Of a stretch of 64,000 nucleotides of DNA, positions 54,340 through 64,000 are shown piece by piece. Position numbers and translations under genes: made by a program. Within the stretch, counting starts at the first letter, position 1; each line of letters begins with the position of its first letter. Below the pieces are notes generated by a model. It was not told the DNA's origin and did not search any database. It saw nothing but the letters and a program-made list of their open reading frames with translations. Location of the stretch: assembly GCA_039707465.1 (NCBI GenBank), contig CM077648.1:19069619-19133618 (forward strand), given 5' to 3'. The DNA comes from Rhabdophis nuchalis. Lineage: Eukaryota > Chordata > Lepidosauria > Squamata > Natricidae.

Positions 54340-55082
54340 ACGCAATATATAAAATAAAAAATATTATAATATGGGACTTTACTACTATGATTCCAAAAAG
54401 CATGTTCTGGACATTATACATTTAGTTAATGCATATATGGAACATTCTTTGGAGGGATGCAAAAGGCTGGAGAATCAAATGTTAAGATAGTTTGAAATTA
54501 TAGCGCTATACTGCAAACACGCTTCCAAATTGGTACCCTATAAAACAAACTCTTTCTATTTGCCTCCATAGAAGAAAACCCCCTAACTAATTTCCGTAGG
54601 ACAATACTTTCTTAAAAGAAAACAGACTCAGGGTGGAGGAGTAGAAATGTCACTCTGTGATTTAATATTCCATTAGTCCCGAATAATCTATCATAAATCA
54701 TATATGCAATAAATGCCAAAAATAAAAGTCATTATTGTCAGTAGCTTGAACAAAAAAATGGGCAAAGTCACCACATTTAAAAACCATTAGCATTCAACGT
54801 GGATGAAAGATTGCAATTTTTACACAGATAAGTTAGAAATTAAAAGTCATACTTTGGTAGCACCTCCTGAAAGTATTTTATGGTTACATTGAGCAAGATC
54901 AAATATGTAGGGTGGGAGGCGACTATCATTTATTGTATGTTTAATTAAGATAGCAGTGATTATCTGTTGGACTGAATCAGCCAGACAGCTATTAGAGGAG
55001 ACAGGCGCTCCTCAATTAATTGGGGACTATGCTATGTTATCAGCAGCTTGAACGGCACCTGGAAGCAAACTGGCAACTATTT
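54340..55082. other. Intergenic, nothing recognised
   Basis: No repeat or coding signal that I can name. Confidence 0.4.
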
Positions 55083-55532
55083 ATTGATTTATTTATTTAT
55101 TGGATTTATATTGCCGCCCATTCGCCCATGACGACTCAAAGTGGCTTACAGAATATAAAACCACATTTAAAACAATAAAACTAATAAAAAGAATCAAATA
55201 AATTAATATAGTATAATGAGATAAATTCAACTCTCCCCCTCCCCGCTCCAGTGACAGGAGACTGAGGCTCCATCCCGTTTTGGGTTCCCCAGGCCCGTTG
55301 GCAGAACCAGGTCTACAGTGCCTTAGAGTAGGTATTAGAGAGTATTAGAGTGGGGCCGTTGCAATCTCTGGGGGGAATGATGTTCCAGAGAGATGCCACC
55401 ACAGAGAAGGCCCTTCTTCTAGGTTCCACCAGGTGCGTACTGAGAGATACCACTATGCCACTACATTCTGGACCAGCTGAAGCTTCTGGATGGTCACCAA
55501 GGACAGCCCCATGTAAAATTAATTGCAATATT
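55083..55532 (-). mobile_element. L2-like LINE 3' end
   Basis: Minus strand: HLVEPRRRAFSVVASLWNII-type frame (the thumb-side FSVAGPALWN motif of L2), then a 3' UTR and (AAAT)n tail at 55083-55100. Confidence 0.72.
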
Positions 55533-55534
55533 CA

Positions 55535-55972
55535 TGACCATCATCATCATCATCATTTAATGACCCCATAATCCCTTGTCGCAGAGGTGGGTTCCTACTG
55601 GTTTGGACTAGTTCAGTCGGGGAGGTAGTAACTCGGCCGGCCACGCCCCCAAACCACTTCTACCGGCGGCGGCGTAGCACCGCCATCTTGTTGTTTACAA
55701 GCAATTTTTTTTACTTCTGCGCGCATCCCTGAGAGAACTGGCAGTAACAGAAGCCAGAGCCCACCCCTACTTTGCAGGTGGAGTCTGGGCAACTGAATAG
55801 ACCTAGCAGAGCGTTTTAATGGCTGGATGCCCTTCCTGTCGCCAACACAGAGCTTTGTTCAACAGATATATTCTCATTGTGCCCCGAGAGAGAAATATCT
55901 GCCTGTACCGAGGATCGAACTCACAGGCTCCTGATTGTGAAGCAAGAGCTCCACCTCTAGGCCAAAGCACCA
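55535..55972 (-). mobile_element. tRNA SINE with (GAT)n tail, carrying a hAT
   Basis: Minus strand: head CCTAGAGGTGGAGCTCTTGC, B-box GAGTTCGATCCTCGG, body GACAGGAAGGGCATCCAGCC, tail (GAT)n at 55541-55556. The head matches the CR1-tailed SINE at 35872. Confidence 0.75.
55582..55769. mobile_element. hAT-type MITE in the SINE
   Basis: Ends CAGAGGTGGGTTCCTAC / AGAGCCCACCCCTA; ACCGGCGGCGGCG and CGCCATCTTG core. Flanks CCTTGTCG / CTTTGCAG match poorly. Confidence 0.65.
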
Positions 55973-56724
55973 TTCTGCATGACCAGAGCCTGAATGACAG
56001 CCTAAAAGTCCACCTGATCTTGGAAAGAGTGCAACTGGTGCAACAAATGAACCTTGGCAAAGGCCTTCTGGGCCAGAGCTTTCAATCAGCAATTTTTTCA
56101 GGGCTCTGAAAGAAGATTCCAGAGGCTTCGTCATATAATTTTTCTGAATGTCATCCAGAACCACTTGTGAAATGGGCAGCTATATAAATTAGGCAGATAG
56201 ACAGATAGATAAACAAAACATTGTGGTGTTTTTAAATCTCAGAAGACAGCTATGATACTAATGTGCCACTGCTTCCAAAAGTATTCAGAAAGCAGAAAAG
56301 TCTGAGACCTCTCGTGCTAGTAACTTACAAGTATTGAGCCAGCTTCTTGAACTTTAGCCATGATTATTATTATTGATTTTTTAAATGCTTAACTTTTGGC
56401 GTATTCTAGTCTCGCAACATTTATTCTTAGGAACTTGTAAACTCCTGTTGTGGGGATTCCAAAGATCTACTCAAGAGGAAGAAGTGCTAATCTTCTGTTG
56501 GCAACTTGCAATCCTCCAAAATAACACAGGAAAGTAACAATAACAATTTATCTTGTATTTCACTGTTCCTAACAATTGGAGAGGGGTAACTTTTTTGATA
56601 AGTCAGGCTGAACTCTGAACCAATCTGGCTACTTATATATTTCTTTTGTAGTGAGCCCAATTCATGTTTCAACCACAAGAGCAATAGGGAAGTTCAAAAC
56701 AATCTCAATCGGTTGCCTAGCCAC
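55973..56724. other. Intergenic, nothing recognised
   Basis: A SINE-like stretch GCCTGAATGACAGCC near 55990 and a short (GATA)n at 56193; otherwise unrecognised. Confidence 0.35.
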
Positions 56725-57117
56725 TCAGAAGTGGGATTCACAGACGTTTACTACCGGGTCGCAAATATGACTGTGTGCACGTTTGCGTCACACATGCATA
56801 TACCTTCTGTGCATGTGTGCAGCCTTCCATGCCTCGTGTGTGCGTCTTCCATGCATGCGTGCAGTCTTCCGTGCATGTGTGCAGGCTTCCATGCATGTGT
56901 GCGGCCTTCTTGGGCATGCGCTTTGCTCATGAGCGGCATCAAAAACAAGACTACATAAGACGTCAGGGAGCCAGGGCGGGGGGGGTGGCAGGGGTGGGTC
57001 TCCACTATCAGTTTAGGTGAATGGCTTCAGAGGTGGTGTTCAGGCAGTTTGGACCGGTTCACCCGAACCGGTAGTGGCGACCCATTCTACCTCCCCTCAC
57101 GCCCTTGAACACCGCCT
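56725..57117. mobile_element. hAT-like remnants with a minisatellite
   Basis: Left end AGAAGTGGGATTCACAG; a tandem array at 56805-56915 of about five 20-22-bp units (consensus TGCATGTGTGCAGNCTTCCA); then a small element 57033-57117 with ends CAGAGGTGGTGTTCAGG / GAACACCGCCTCTG. Confidence 0.6.
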
Positions 57118-58085
57118 CTGAAGTCACTCACCTGGCACATGATTTATATTTTTCCCTGGCATCTGATGCAAGAACTGCTAGGTAGCCTCTCATCAGAGTT
57201 AATGGTTGGCCCTACTTCCCATCGGTCTTTCTGCTTCAGTTATAAAATGTGGTGCTTCGCTGTGGGATTCCAGTGCTTAGTTTCTTTCTTAACCTTCTTT
57301 ATTTTATCTCACATTCTTCTATTGTCCAGAATACAGAACCACCATAGGAAATAAACCAAAGCTTCTAAAGCAGATATATCCCACTGTGTAGCTACTGCTG
57401 AAATAACAGAGTACCACCTTATTCTTTTTCTTCAGGGTTCTTCTGTGTCTTTTATTTTGGCACTCTTTTCCGAGAAGTTCAACAAGTTGAACAGTTGACT
57501 TTTAAGCGCACTTCCTGAATTCAAAAGCTGACTTTGATGCTTGGAAATAAGGATATATATTCTTTTTTCTGCACAACAGGGATTGAATTTTTCCTCCTGA
57601 ATCTTAACCTGCATCACACAGGCCTTTCATGCTGTTTTGATTTTTATGTGTCTGAATCTGCTACATGATGAGACAGGGATGGCTCTCAATTTTTCTGAAT
57701 CTTTGTAATCATCAGGAACAATATATGTGATGGTTAAGTACGTGCATGTTTGCAATTTCCAAACAGAATATAAACTTACAATAGAAGACAAGTGTGGAAT
57801 TGTAAGTTTGGAGTGAATTAAAGATGCTGATATCTAGTTAGAACTGGCATCTCTTCCCAAAAATATATACGGTTCATTCAACCTCTTCAGAGCTGCCAGA
57901 TACCTAAATAAAATGATACTCCCTAAATAAAGGACCTTTTTGTTGGTTTGGCTTTGACCTTCCTACTACAAACATAGGAGGAAGTTACCAAAGTATTATA
58001 TAAGGGCTAAGGTTTTGCATATGTGGGAAAGTAGTTTTCAAAACTGTTAAATATATTTTCTTATATTGTTTCTTTATGCTGGCAA
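57118..58085. other. Intergenic, nothing recognised
   Basis: No coding or repeat signal that I can name. 58086-58140 is a LINE tail (AATCTTTATTGTCATTG) like that at 45214. Confidence 0.4.
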
Positions 58086-58140
58086 AGTAAGTATAATCTT
58101 TATTGTCATTGTACTTAAATACAACAAAATTGGTTAAAAC

Positions 58141-58860
58141 AACGAAATTGGTTAGATTGGTTAAATGGTCAGATTTGAGGACCCCACATTGAAACATACT
58201 TCCAATCAATTTTACTTCCTAATTTCACTTTACATTGATCCATGACCCTTACCCAAAATGTAGCTACGGTAAATTGTGTATATCATATGCAAAAAAAGTG
58301 CAGGCAGGTTGCTAAATGAAACTCAAGTTTTTATAGCACTTGGTAAGTTACCAATAGTTCATATCCTGTGCATTGGATGAAATCAAAATTTGCATGGGAT
58401 GACCATCTCTGGAGAAAGAAATCATCATAGATATGTGGTATCCATGTGCAATTTCTCTCTAAATCTGCCACAGATGTTTGCAACAGTTAAATCTCAGATG
58501 GCCGCCAGATGGCACTTTAGTATTTTACTTAGCGATTTCCTTTTTAAATCTGGTTTTTAAATCTCAACCGTTTCCATATTTGTTTCTTGCTCTATAGGGG
58601 ATAGATTCCAGCACTGGTCATATGTAACTAGAAATCATGCAGATTAATGCTACTATTCTCAAATATATTTAGTAAACAGATTAAGGAACCGTGAAGCAAA
58701 AAAATTGAGTCATACTATACTACTGTGAAAGTACACAATAAAATATTAAAAGTAACACATTTCAAGCCAGAAACAGAAGAAGTTTGCCAATAAACAGGAA
58801 AAGGGTTAGTCTATAAATTGAGAAAGGAAAAGGAATTGATTCAGAAAAGAAATAAAAGTT
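58141..58860. other. Intergenic, nothing recognised
   Basis: AT-rich. The end may belong to the L1 copy. Confidence 0.35.
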
Positions 58861-59560
58861 TGCTTTGTAATGTAAGTATTCAGAAATCTTTATCTATTAT
58901 TCAAATTTATATAAAAGATAAGAAGGTTCTTTGGAATAGATGGAGGACTATTTGAAGAAACAGAAGTTGCCAAAACTATTTTAAGCACAAAATCAGCTCA
59001 TGAATACTCCAATATTTGAAATATTTAAAGCTGGTAAAAATATCAAATTAGGAAAAGCAGCTAGACCAGATGATCTAATGTGTGCTTATTATAAACAATT
59101 TGAAAACCAAATTTATTTAAAGAACTGATGAATTCAATTATGTGTTGTGCCTGATTCTTGGAAAGAAGCAAATATAACATTAATTCCAAATGGGGTCAAG
59201 ATGTAATCTGCTAAGAACTATCGACCAATTTCTCTCTTGAATAACGATTATAAATTGTTTTCAATGATATTATCTGAGAAACTAAAACCGATTTTACAGG
59301 ATTTTGTGCAGGAGGATCAATGTGGATTTTTACCAAGGTATCAGTTGAAACACATTGTGGGAATCATGGTTGATATAATAGAATATCTTCACATTCTTGT
59401 TAACAATGATCAAAAAATGGAGGTTAAGGAATAAGTATGTATTGACAATATTGCAAAAAGTTATTAAAATTTAATCTTGAAGATGAATATGTGAAAGATT
59501 ATATTGTTAAATATCCTGATTTGGTCAGAAATACATTTATTTAAGGTCCATCTTTGATAC
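58861..59560 (+). mobile_element. Decayed L1-like LINE, reverse-transcriptase fragment
   Basis: Frames read KAARPDDLMCAYYKQF, DSWKEANITLIPN, then NYRPISLLNNDYKLFSMILS and KLKPILQDFVQEDQCGFLP, the finger and palm region of L1-type enzymes. Several stops and frame changes. Confidence 0.8.
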
Positions 59561-59706
59561 ATATAACATTATTGTTGTGGTTATTTACGCAGTCTTCCAG
59601 ATAGTTATAATTTGATTTGGTACTTAAAAATATGTCGATCAAGTAGATTCCTAAGCATCTAGGAAAGTCCATTTAGGAGAGTCATAAGGATCTAAGGAAG
59701 TTAAAT

Positions 59707-59969
59707 CAGGGGTTGGCTGCTGAAAGGTTCAAACAGGTTCAGGTGATCCTCTAGCTAGGATTCTGCTCAGTTTTGGCAAACCCCCAAATGCCACCGTGGC
59801 TGGCCATGCCCACCCCACCATGCCCCTCCCAGGAGTCTCCATGTGGTCCCGTTCATGCCCCCCGTACGCCAATGTGGTGCAGGAAGCCTACTAGGCCATG
59901 CCCACCATGGCCACACCCATCCGGCAATGGCGCAGTGAACCCATTGCTGCAATTTTTGGATCCCACCTG
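59707..59969. mobile_element. hAT-like element
   Basis: Left end CAGGGGTTGGCTGC, right end GATCCCACCTG; GTTAAAT on both sides. Interior CCATGCCCACC repeats, related in reverse to 35435-35870. Confidence 0.6.
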
Positions 59970-60802
59970 TTAAATATAGCAATTTATGGGCTACTGAGTA
60001 AAACATTGCAATATATGGGCTACTGAGGGTCATGCAATGTTTAACTTGAAGTTCTAACCACTTTTTTTTCTTCTACTTTTTTTCTCCAGTTAAATTGTGT
60101 AGAATTCTGTGAGATTCTGTGAGATAAGGCCCTGCAGTTTTCTTGACAAGGTTTTTCAAGTGATTTGCCATTGTCTTCTTCCTAAATTAAGAGAGAATGA
60201 CTGACCCAAAGTCATCCATCTTTGTGGCGAAGACAGGACTAGAACTCATATCTCCAGGTTTCTAGCCTGATGCTTTGCTGGCAGCAAATGAAAGTTAAAC
60301 CTCTTGCAGATTCTCCTCTTTACATTGTATATAGCAGAGTCACCCATTGCATTAAATAGTAATGCATTTTGTTGGTGTTCAGTGAGGTACATCATTGTCT
60401 GAAAGCTCATTTGCACCACAGTGATACCAGCGAACACGAGCCTAATTACGAACCTGTAATTAAAAGGACATGAGGTGTGCGAACCACAACTGTGATCGTT
60501 CTATTTGACTCTTCCTTCATCTTAAATTTAAGAAAAATCTAAGGCTATGAAGGAAACTATTGTACTAATTAGAACTAGAAAGAAGAACAGACTGGATAAT
60601 TTTAACAAATATACTTGCTGCGTTTGAAAACTAATAAAATCATCCACTCAAGTAGATTTCTTGATCCTATCTACTGCTTCTGAAATCTCCATTAACCAAT
60701 AGGAGAAGAATGTGTTTTGCATTCTATCATGTGTTATTTTTTCTGGAAAAAGTAGTTCTTCGTTTACTAAGACCAAGACCTTAGTTTGGATAAGACAAAC
60801 TT
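59970..60802. other. Intergenic, nothing recognised
   Basis: No repeat or coding signal that I can name. Confidence 0.4.
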
Positions 60803-60849
60803 GCTTTTAAGAAGGGACTGGACAGTCACTTGTCTGAGATGGTATAGGA

Positions 60850-61712
60850 CAGTGATGGCGAGCCTTTTTTGGCTTCTGTGCCAAAAGTGGGAGAGCACAG
60901 GGGGGGCGTGCACAGGCATGCCATACCCACAATGCTATGCACATGACCACCACCACCCTAGCGCATACGCACGGGACCAGCGACCCCCTGCTTTTGACAT
61001 GGCTTTTCCGTCCTCCCCAGGCTCCAGAGGCTTTCTAGGAGCCCGAGGAGGGCGAAAACAGCCTCTCTCCCGCCCCCCGCCCCCATGCCCTCCGGAGGCC
61101 TCAGGAGTTTCCCTCCAGCCTCCAGAGGGCAGAAAACGGACCTACAGGGAACCCGGAAGTTCGGGAATGGTGACTTCTGGTTTGTTCCGTAGGGCCAGTT
61201 TTCAACCTCCGGAGCCTTCAGGAGGTATCCCTGAAGGCTCAGGAGCAAACCAGAGGTGACTCCAGAGGGCAAAAAACGTACCTACAGACAAACCAAAAGT
61301 CACTTCTGGTTTGCTCCTAGGGTCGGTTTTTGCCCTCCGGAGGGCAAAAAACAAACCTACGGGGAACCTGGAAGTTTGGGAATGGTGACTTCCGGTTTGT
61401 CCGTAGGCTGATTTTCGACCTCCGGAGCCTTCAGGGAAGCCACCTGAATGCTCCAGAGGGCAAAAACCGGTCCTATGAGCTGAAAACCGGTAGCAGGAAT
61501 TTTGAGTTGTTTGAAGATGTCCTGAACTTCGAATGTGCTCGTAGGGCCGGTTTTTCATGCTCCGGAGGCTTCAGCCTTTGGAGGGTGAAAAATGGCCTCA
61601 AAATAAAGCTGAAGCCAGCTGGCCAGCGCACACATGCGTGCTGGCCAGCTGACAAGGCAACACCTCGTATGCCCTAACAAATGACACACGGGCCATAGGT
61701 TCACCACCACTG
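60850..61712. mobile_element. hAT-type element of the CAGTGATGGCG family (863 bp)
   Basis: Ends CAGTGATGGCGAGCC / GGTTCACCACCACTG; perfect duplication GTATAGGA (60842-60849, 61713-61720). Interior has two to three diverged repeats of CCTACAGGGAACCCGGAAGT / CCTCCGGAGCCTTCAGG. No transposase. Confidence 0.93.
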
Positions 61713-61746
61713 GTATAGGATCTCCTCCTTGAGGAGGTGGCTAGAC

Positions 61747-61987
61747 CAGGGGTGAAATTCAGCAGGTGATGACAAGCTCTGGAAAACCGGTAGCAGGAAT
61801 TTTGAGTTGTTTGAAGATGTCCAGCAAATACCACCTCTGGCTGGCCCCAGGAGCGGGGAGGGAATGGGGATTTTGCAGCATCCTTCCCCTGGAGCAGGGT
61901 GGGAATGGAGATATTCTTCTCCTGCCACACCCACCAAGCAATGCCCACAGAACGGGTAGTAAAAAAAAAATTTGAACTTCACCACTG
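61747..61987. mobile_element. hAT-type MITE (241 bp)
   Basis: Ends CAGGGGTGAAATTCAGC / TTTGAACTTCACCACTG; perfect duplication GGCTAGAC (61739-61746, 61988-61995). Confidence 0.93.
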
Positions 61988-62027
61988 GGCTAGACTAGAA
62001 GACCTCCAAGGTCCTTTCCAGCTCGAG

Positions 62028-62613
62028 AGCAACAAAGATGATTAGGGGACTGGAGACTAAAACATATGAAGAACGGTTGCAGGAACTGGGAGTGTCTAGT
62101 TTAATGAAAAGAAGGACCAGGGGAGACTTGATAGCAGTGTTCCAATATCTCAGGGGTTGCCACAAAGAAAAGGGAGTCAAACTATTCACCAAAGCACCTG
62201 AGGGTAGAACAAGAAGCAATGGGTGGAAACTAATCAAGGAGAGAAGCAATTTAGAACTGAGGAGAAATTTCCTGACAGTGAGAACAATGAATCAGTGGAA
62301 CAGAAGTTGCCTCCAGAAGTTGTGAATGCCCCAACACTGCAAGTCTTTAAGAAGAATGTTGGATAGCCATTTGTCTGAAATGGTATAGGGCAGGGGTCTG
62401 CAAAGTCGGCTCTTTTAAGACTGGTGGACTTCAACTCCCAGAGTTCCCCAGCCAGCATAGCTGGCTGGGGAATTCTGGGAGTTGAAGTCCACCAGTCTTA
62501 AAAGAGCCGACTTTGCAGACCCCTGGTATAGGGCCTCCTGCCAAGGCAGGGAGTTGGACTAGATGACCTCCAAGGTCCCTTCCAACTCTGCTATTGTATT
62601 GTATCGATTCTGA
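62028..62613 (+). mobile_element. CR1 LINE 3' end
   Basis: Frame [53 protein letters not shown], then 3' UTR and TATTGTATTGTAT tail. A second CR1 directly after the first. Confidence 0.9.
62391..62525. mobile_element. Palindromic hAT-type MITE (135 bp)
   Basis: Ends CAGGGGTCTGCAAAGTCGG / CCGACTTTGCAGACCCCTG; perfect duplication GTATAGGG (62383-62390, 62526-62533). Folds over its entire length. Confidence 0.95.
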
Positions 62614-62639
62614 TTCAGAATTTTACGGTCTTTCGCTCC

Positions 62640-63500
62640 ACAGAAACGTTCCATCCAAGATCGCGAGGGAGTAAAAACCTTATTAGCGCTGGGAAAAACC
62701 TGCGTTAAGTTTTCAGCTTGCAAAATGGAAGCATGAGGGGGGAAACCTTTTTTGGGGTGGAGGGCATGAGGACACCCACAAGCTCATCATTTTTAATAAA
62801 AACAAAACAGAAACACGGGATCAACCCCAAGCACGTGATGGATTTCCGGATGAAGGAAGGGGAAGGCAAGGGAATCGGTTAAGAAGAAGAAAAAACGCTG
62901 CGGGCCTTTTCTCGCCCCTCAGACTTCGTGGATCTGGCAAACTGCGCTGGAGGGTCTCTAAAGAAAAAGGCATCCCCTTTAGGTCCCGGGGGCTATCAAT
63001 AACTCAGCGCGCAGCCCTCCGCTCCCTCTCCGCTCTCCTTGACGCGGTCGCCAAGGAGACCGGGCAGGCGCTGCGAACTATGCAGACTGCCTCACGCTGG
63101 AAGTCAACCGCGCGTCCCATGGTGCGCGCCCTTTTTCAAAGGGGAAGTCAAGTGTGGCGAATGGGACACAGACCGCCATTGTCCGCGCGACATTTTAATA
63201 ACCTGCACCTACAATATTCAACCTGTTGTTTGCGCAGGGGACAACCCCGCGACACAAAAAGCCACCCGAGGGGGCGGCAGGCGGAGAGCTCGGGCAGAGA
63301 CTTGGAGCTCCCCGGCGCCATGGCTGCGGCGCTCGGGCTGGGCTCCCGCGCGGCGTGGGCACGGAGCAGGCGGAGGGAAGGGCCGGGTTACCCTCAACAA
63401 CCCAGCCGGGCTTTTTGCCCAAGAACGACGCCCTACCTCCTCCGCCTGGGAAGGGCTTCGAATCGCAGGCTTGGTTGGAAACGCGGCGTCCTCTCCAGAG
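62640..63500. promoter_or_regulatory. CpG-island-like block, possible promoter
   Basis: Dense CpG from about 62990 to 63480 (for example CAGCGCGCAG, GACGCGGTCGCC, GGTGCGCGCC, GTCCGCGCGAC, GGCTGCGGCGCTCGGG) in a window that is otherwise CpG-poor outside hATs. No repeat family recognised. Contains an X-box-like GTCGCCAAGGAGAC (63047-63060). About 15 kb beyond the GRID2 stop. Confidence 0.55.
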
Positions 63501-63505
63501 CTTAG
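63320..63505 (+). CDS. Possible short first-exon ORF in the CpG island
   Basis: ATG in a strong context (GGCGCCATGG). 61 codons, beginning MAAALGLGSRAAWARSRRR, arginine/alanine-rich and without acidic residues near the start, which would suit a mitochondrial presequence. I do not recognise it. No convincing splice donor follows, so it may be non-coding. Confidence 0.2.
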   Translation: MAAALGLGSRAAWARSRRREGPGYPQQPSRAFCPRTTPYLLRLGRASNRRLGWKRGVLSRA

Positions 63506-63509
63506 TTGT

Positions 63510-63665
63510 TTTTTTTGGCTTGCAGACGTTTCGTTACCTAAACTAGGTATAACATCGGGGATAGGGGAGTGGTTGGCCAATCAACCAAGAAACGCCTGTA
63601 AGAAAATAGTCCACCTCAGAAAGCACCCAGGACCCCTCAGTTTCAACCCCGAGCTACAAATATTC
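63510..63665 (-). mobile_element. Penelope-like terminal fragment
   Basis: Minus strand: TATACCTAGTTTAGGTA stem II, CGAAACGTCTGCAAGCC; the box-I half is altered (CCGATGTTA), so the hammerhead is broken. The right part (GAAAGCACCCAGGACCCC) continues the family sequence. Confidence 0.6.
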
Positions 63666-63674
63666 TCCTTTGTG

Positions 63675-63900
63675 GAAACAGCGTTCCAATATTTGAGGGG
63701 CTGTCACAGAAAAGGGGGGGGGGGGAATCAACCTGTTTTCCAAAGCACCTGCAGGACAGACGAGTAATAATGGAAAGGAAAGATTCCACCTGGGGGGGAA
63801 AGGAGACATTTTCTGACACTGAGAACAATGTTGGAAGAAATGCCCCAAATTTTTAGAAGGAATGTCCATCTGGATTCAGTTCCAAGTAGGGAAAAAAGAC
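63675..63900 (+). mobile_element. CR1 LINE fragment, decayed
   Basis: CAGCGTTCCAATATTTGAGG, CAAAGCACCTGCAGGACAGA and ACTGAGAACAATGTTGG match CR1 coding text for FQYLRG, SKAPEGRT and LTVRTM with stops and a G-run at 63715-63725. Confidence 0.7.
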
Positions 63901-64000
63901 CCTGGAAACATGGAGGCTGCTTGGAAAGATGGTTTTAATGGTGGACAGGATCCCTTGGCTTGAGCTCCTGAACAGAAAAGGGGGATCACATGTTAAATGG

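Larger units (their letters stand above)
60803..62024 (+). mobile_element. CR1 LINE 3' end split by two hATs
   Basis: TTTTAAGAAGGGACTGGACA, ...GGTATAGGA | TCTCCTCCTTGAGGAGGTGG | CTAGACTAGAAGACCTCCAA; removal of both insertions restores a normal CR1 3' UTR. Confidence 0.9.

Noticed and set aside
60786..61259. 157-codon proline-rich frame
   Set aside because: It lies in the GC-rich repeats of the hAT at 60850-61712.
63039..63767. 242-codon frame across the CpG island
   Set aside because: It runs through the island into Penelope-like and CR1 sequence, so it cannot be one gene.

Overview
The window looks like nuclear DNA of a squamate reptile, most likely a snake. It is AT-rich and CpG-poor. 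It is crowded with repeats typical of squamates: CR1, L2 and BovB LINEs, Sauria-type tRNA SINEs with an (ACCTTT)n tail, many hAT and Tc1/mariner-type non-autonomous elements, and Penelope-like fragments.

The only host gene I can support is the 3' end of GRID2 (glutamate receptor delta-2) on the + strand. A penultimate coding exon (40364-40604) holds the end of the ligand-binding domain and membrane segment 4. The last coding exon (47499-47921) holds the cytoplasmic tail ending in the PDZ ligand TSI. Everything before 40364 is read as intron and 40605-47498 is a 6.9 kb intron. The 3' UTR probably runs to a poly(A) signal near 51.8 kb. Beyond that lies repeat-rich intergenic DNA, then a CpG-island-like block at 62.64-63.5 kb that may be a promoter of an unidentified transcript.

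Layout: 0.5-3.4 kb is a CR1 split by an L2 with a long open reverse-transcriptase frame and by a hAT MITE. 3.5-16 kb holds SINEs, MITEs, an LTR inside a hAT, and Penelope-like pieces. 16.2-18.4 kb holds a long palindrome and a Penelope > hAT > LTR nest. 20-25 kb holds fold-back BovB, nested hATs, perfect palindromes and CR1. 26.8-36 kb holds a hammerhead-bearing tRNA-like repeat, BovB, hATs and a decayed CR1 polymerase. 36.5-39.4 kb holds several DNA transposons. 41.5-46.3 kb holds two composite Tc1/mariner-type elements. 48.9-54.3 kb holds the hammerhead-bearing repeats and a Penelope palindrome. 58.8-62.6 kb holds L1, CR1 and hATs.

The most striking observation is a dispersed repeat joining a tRNA-like pol III promoter region to a foldable type I hammerhead ribozyme motif. 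Copies are at 28092, 48915 (- strand), 49128 and 54265, two with all core bases and stems intact. Three further hammerhead types sit in Penelope-like terminal sequences. A second theme is heavy nesting of hAT elements with readable 8-bp target duplications, which fall into two target-preference classes.
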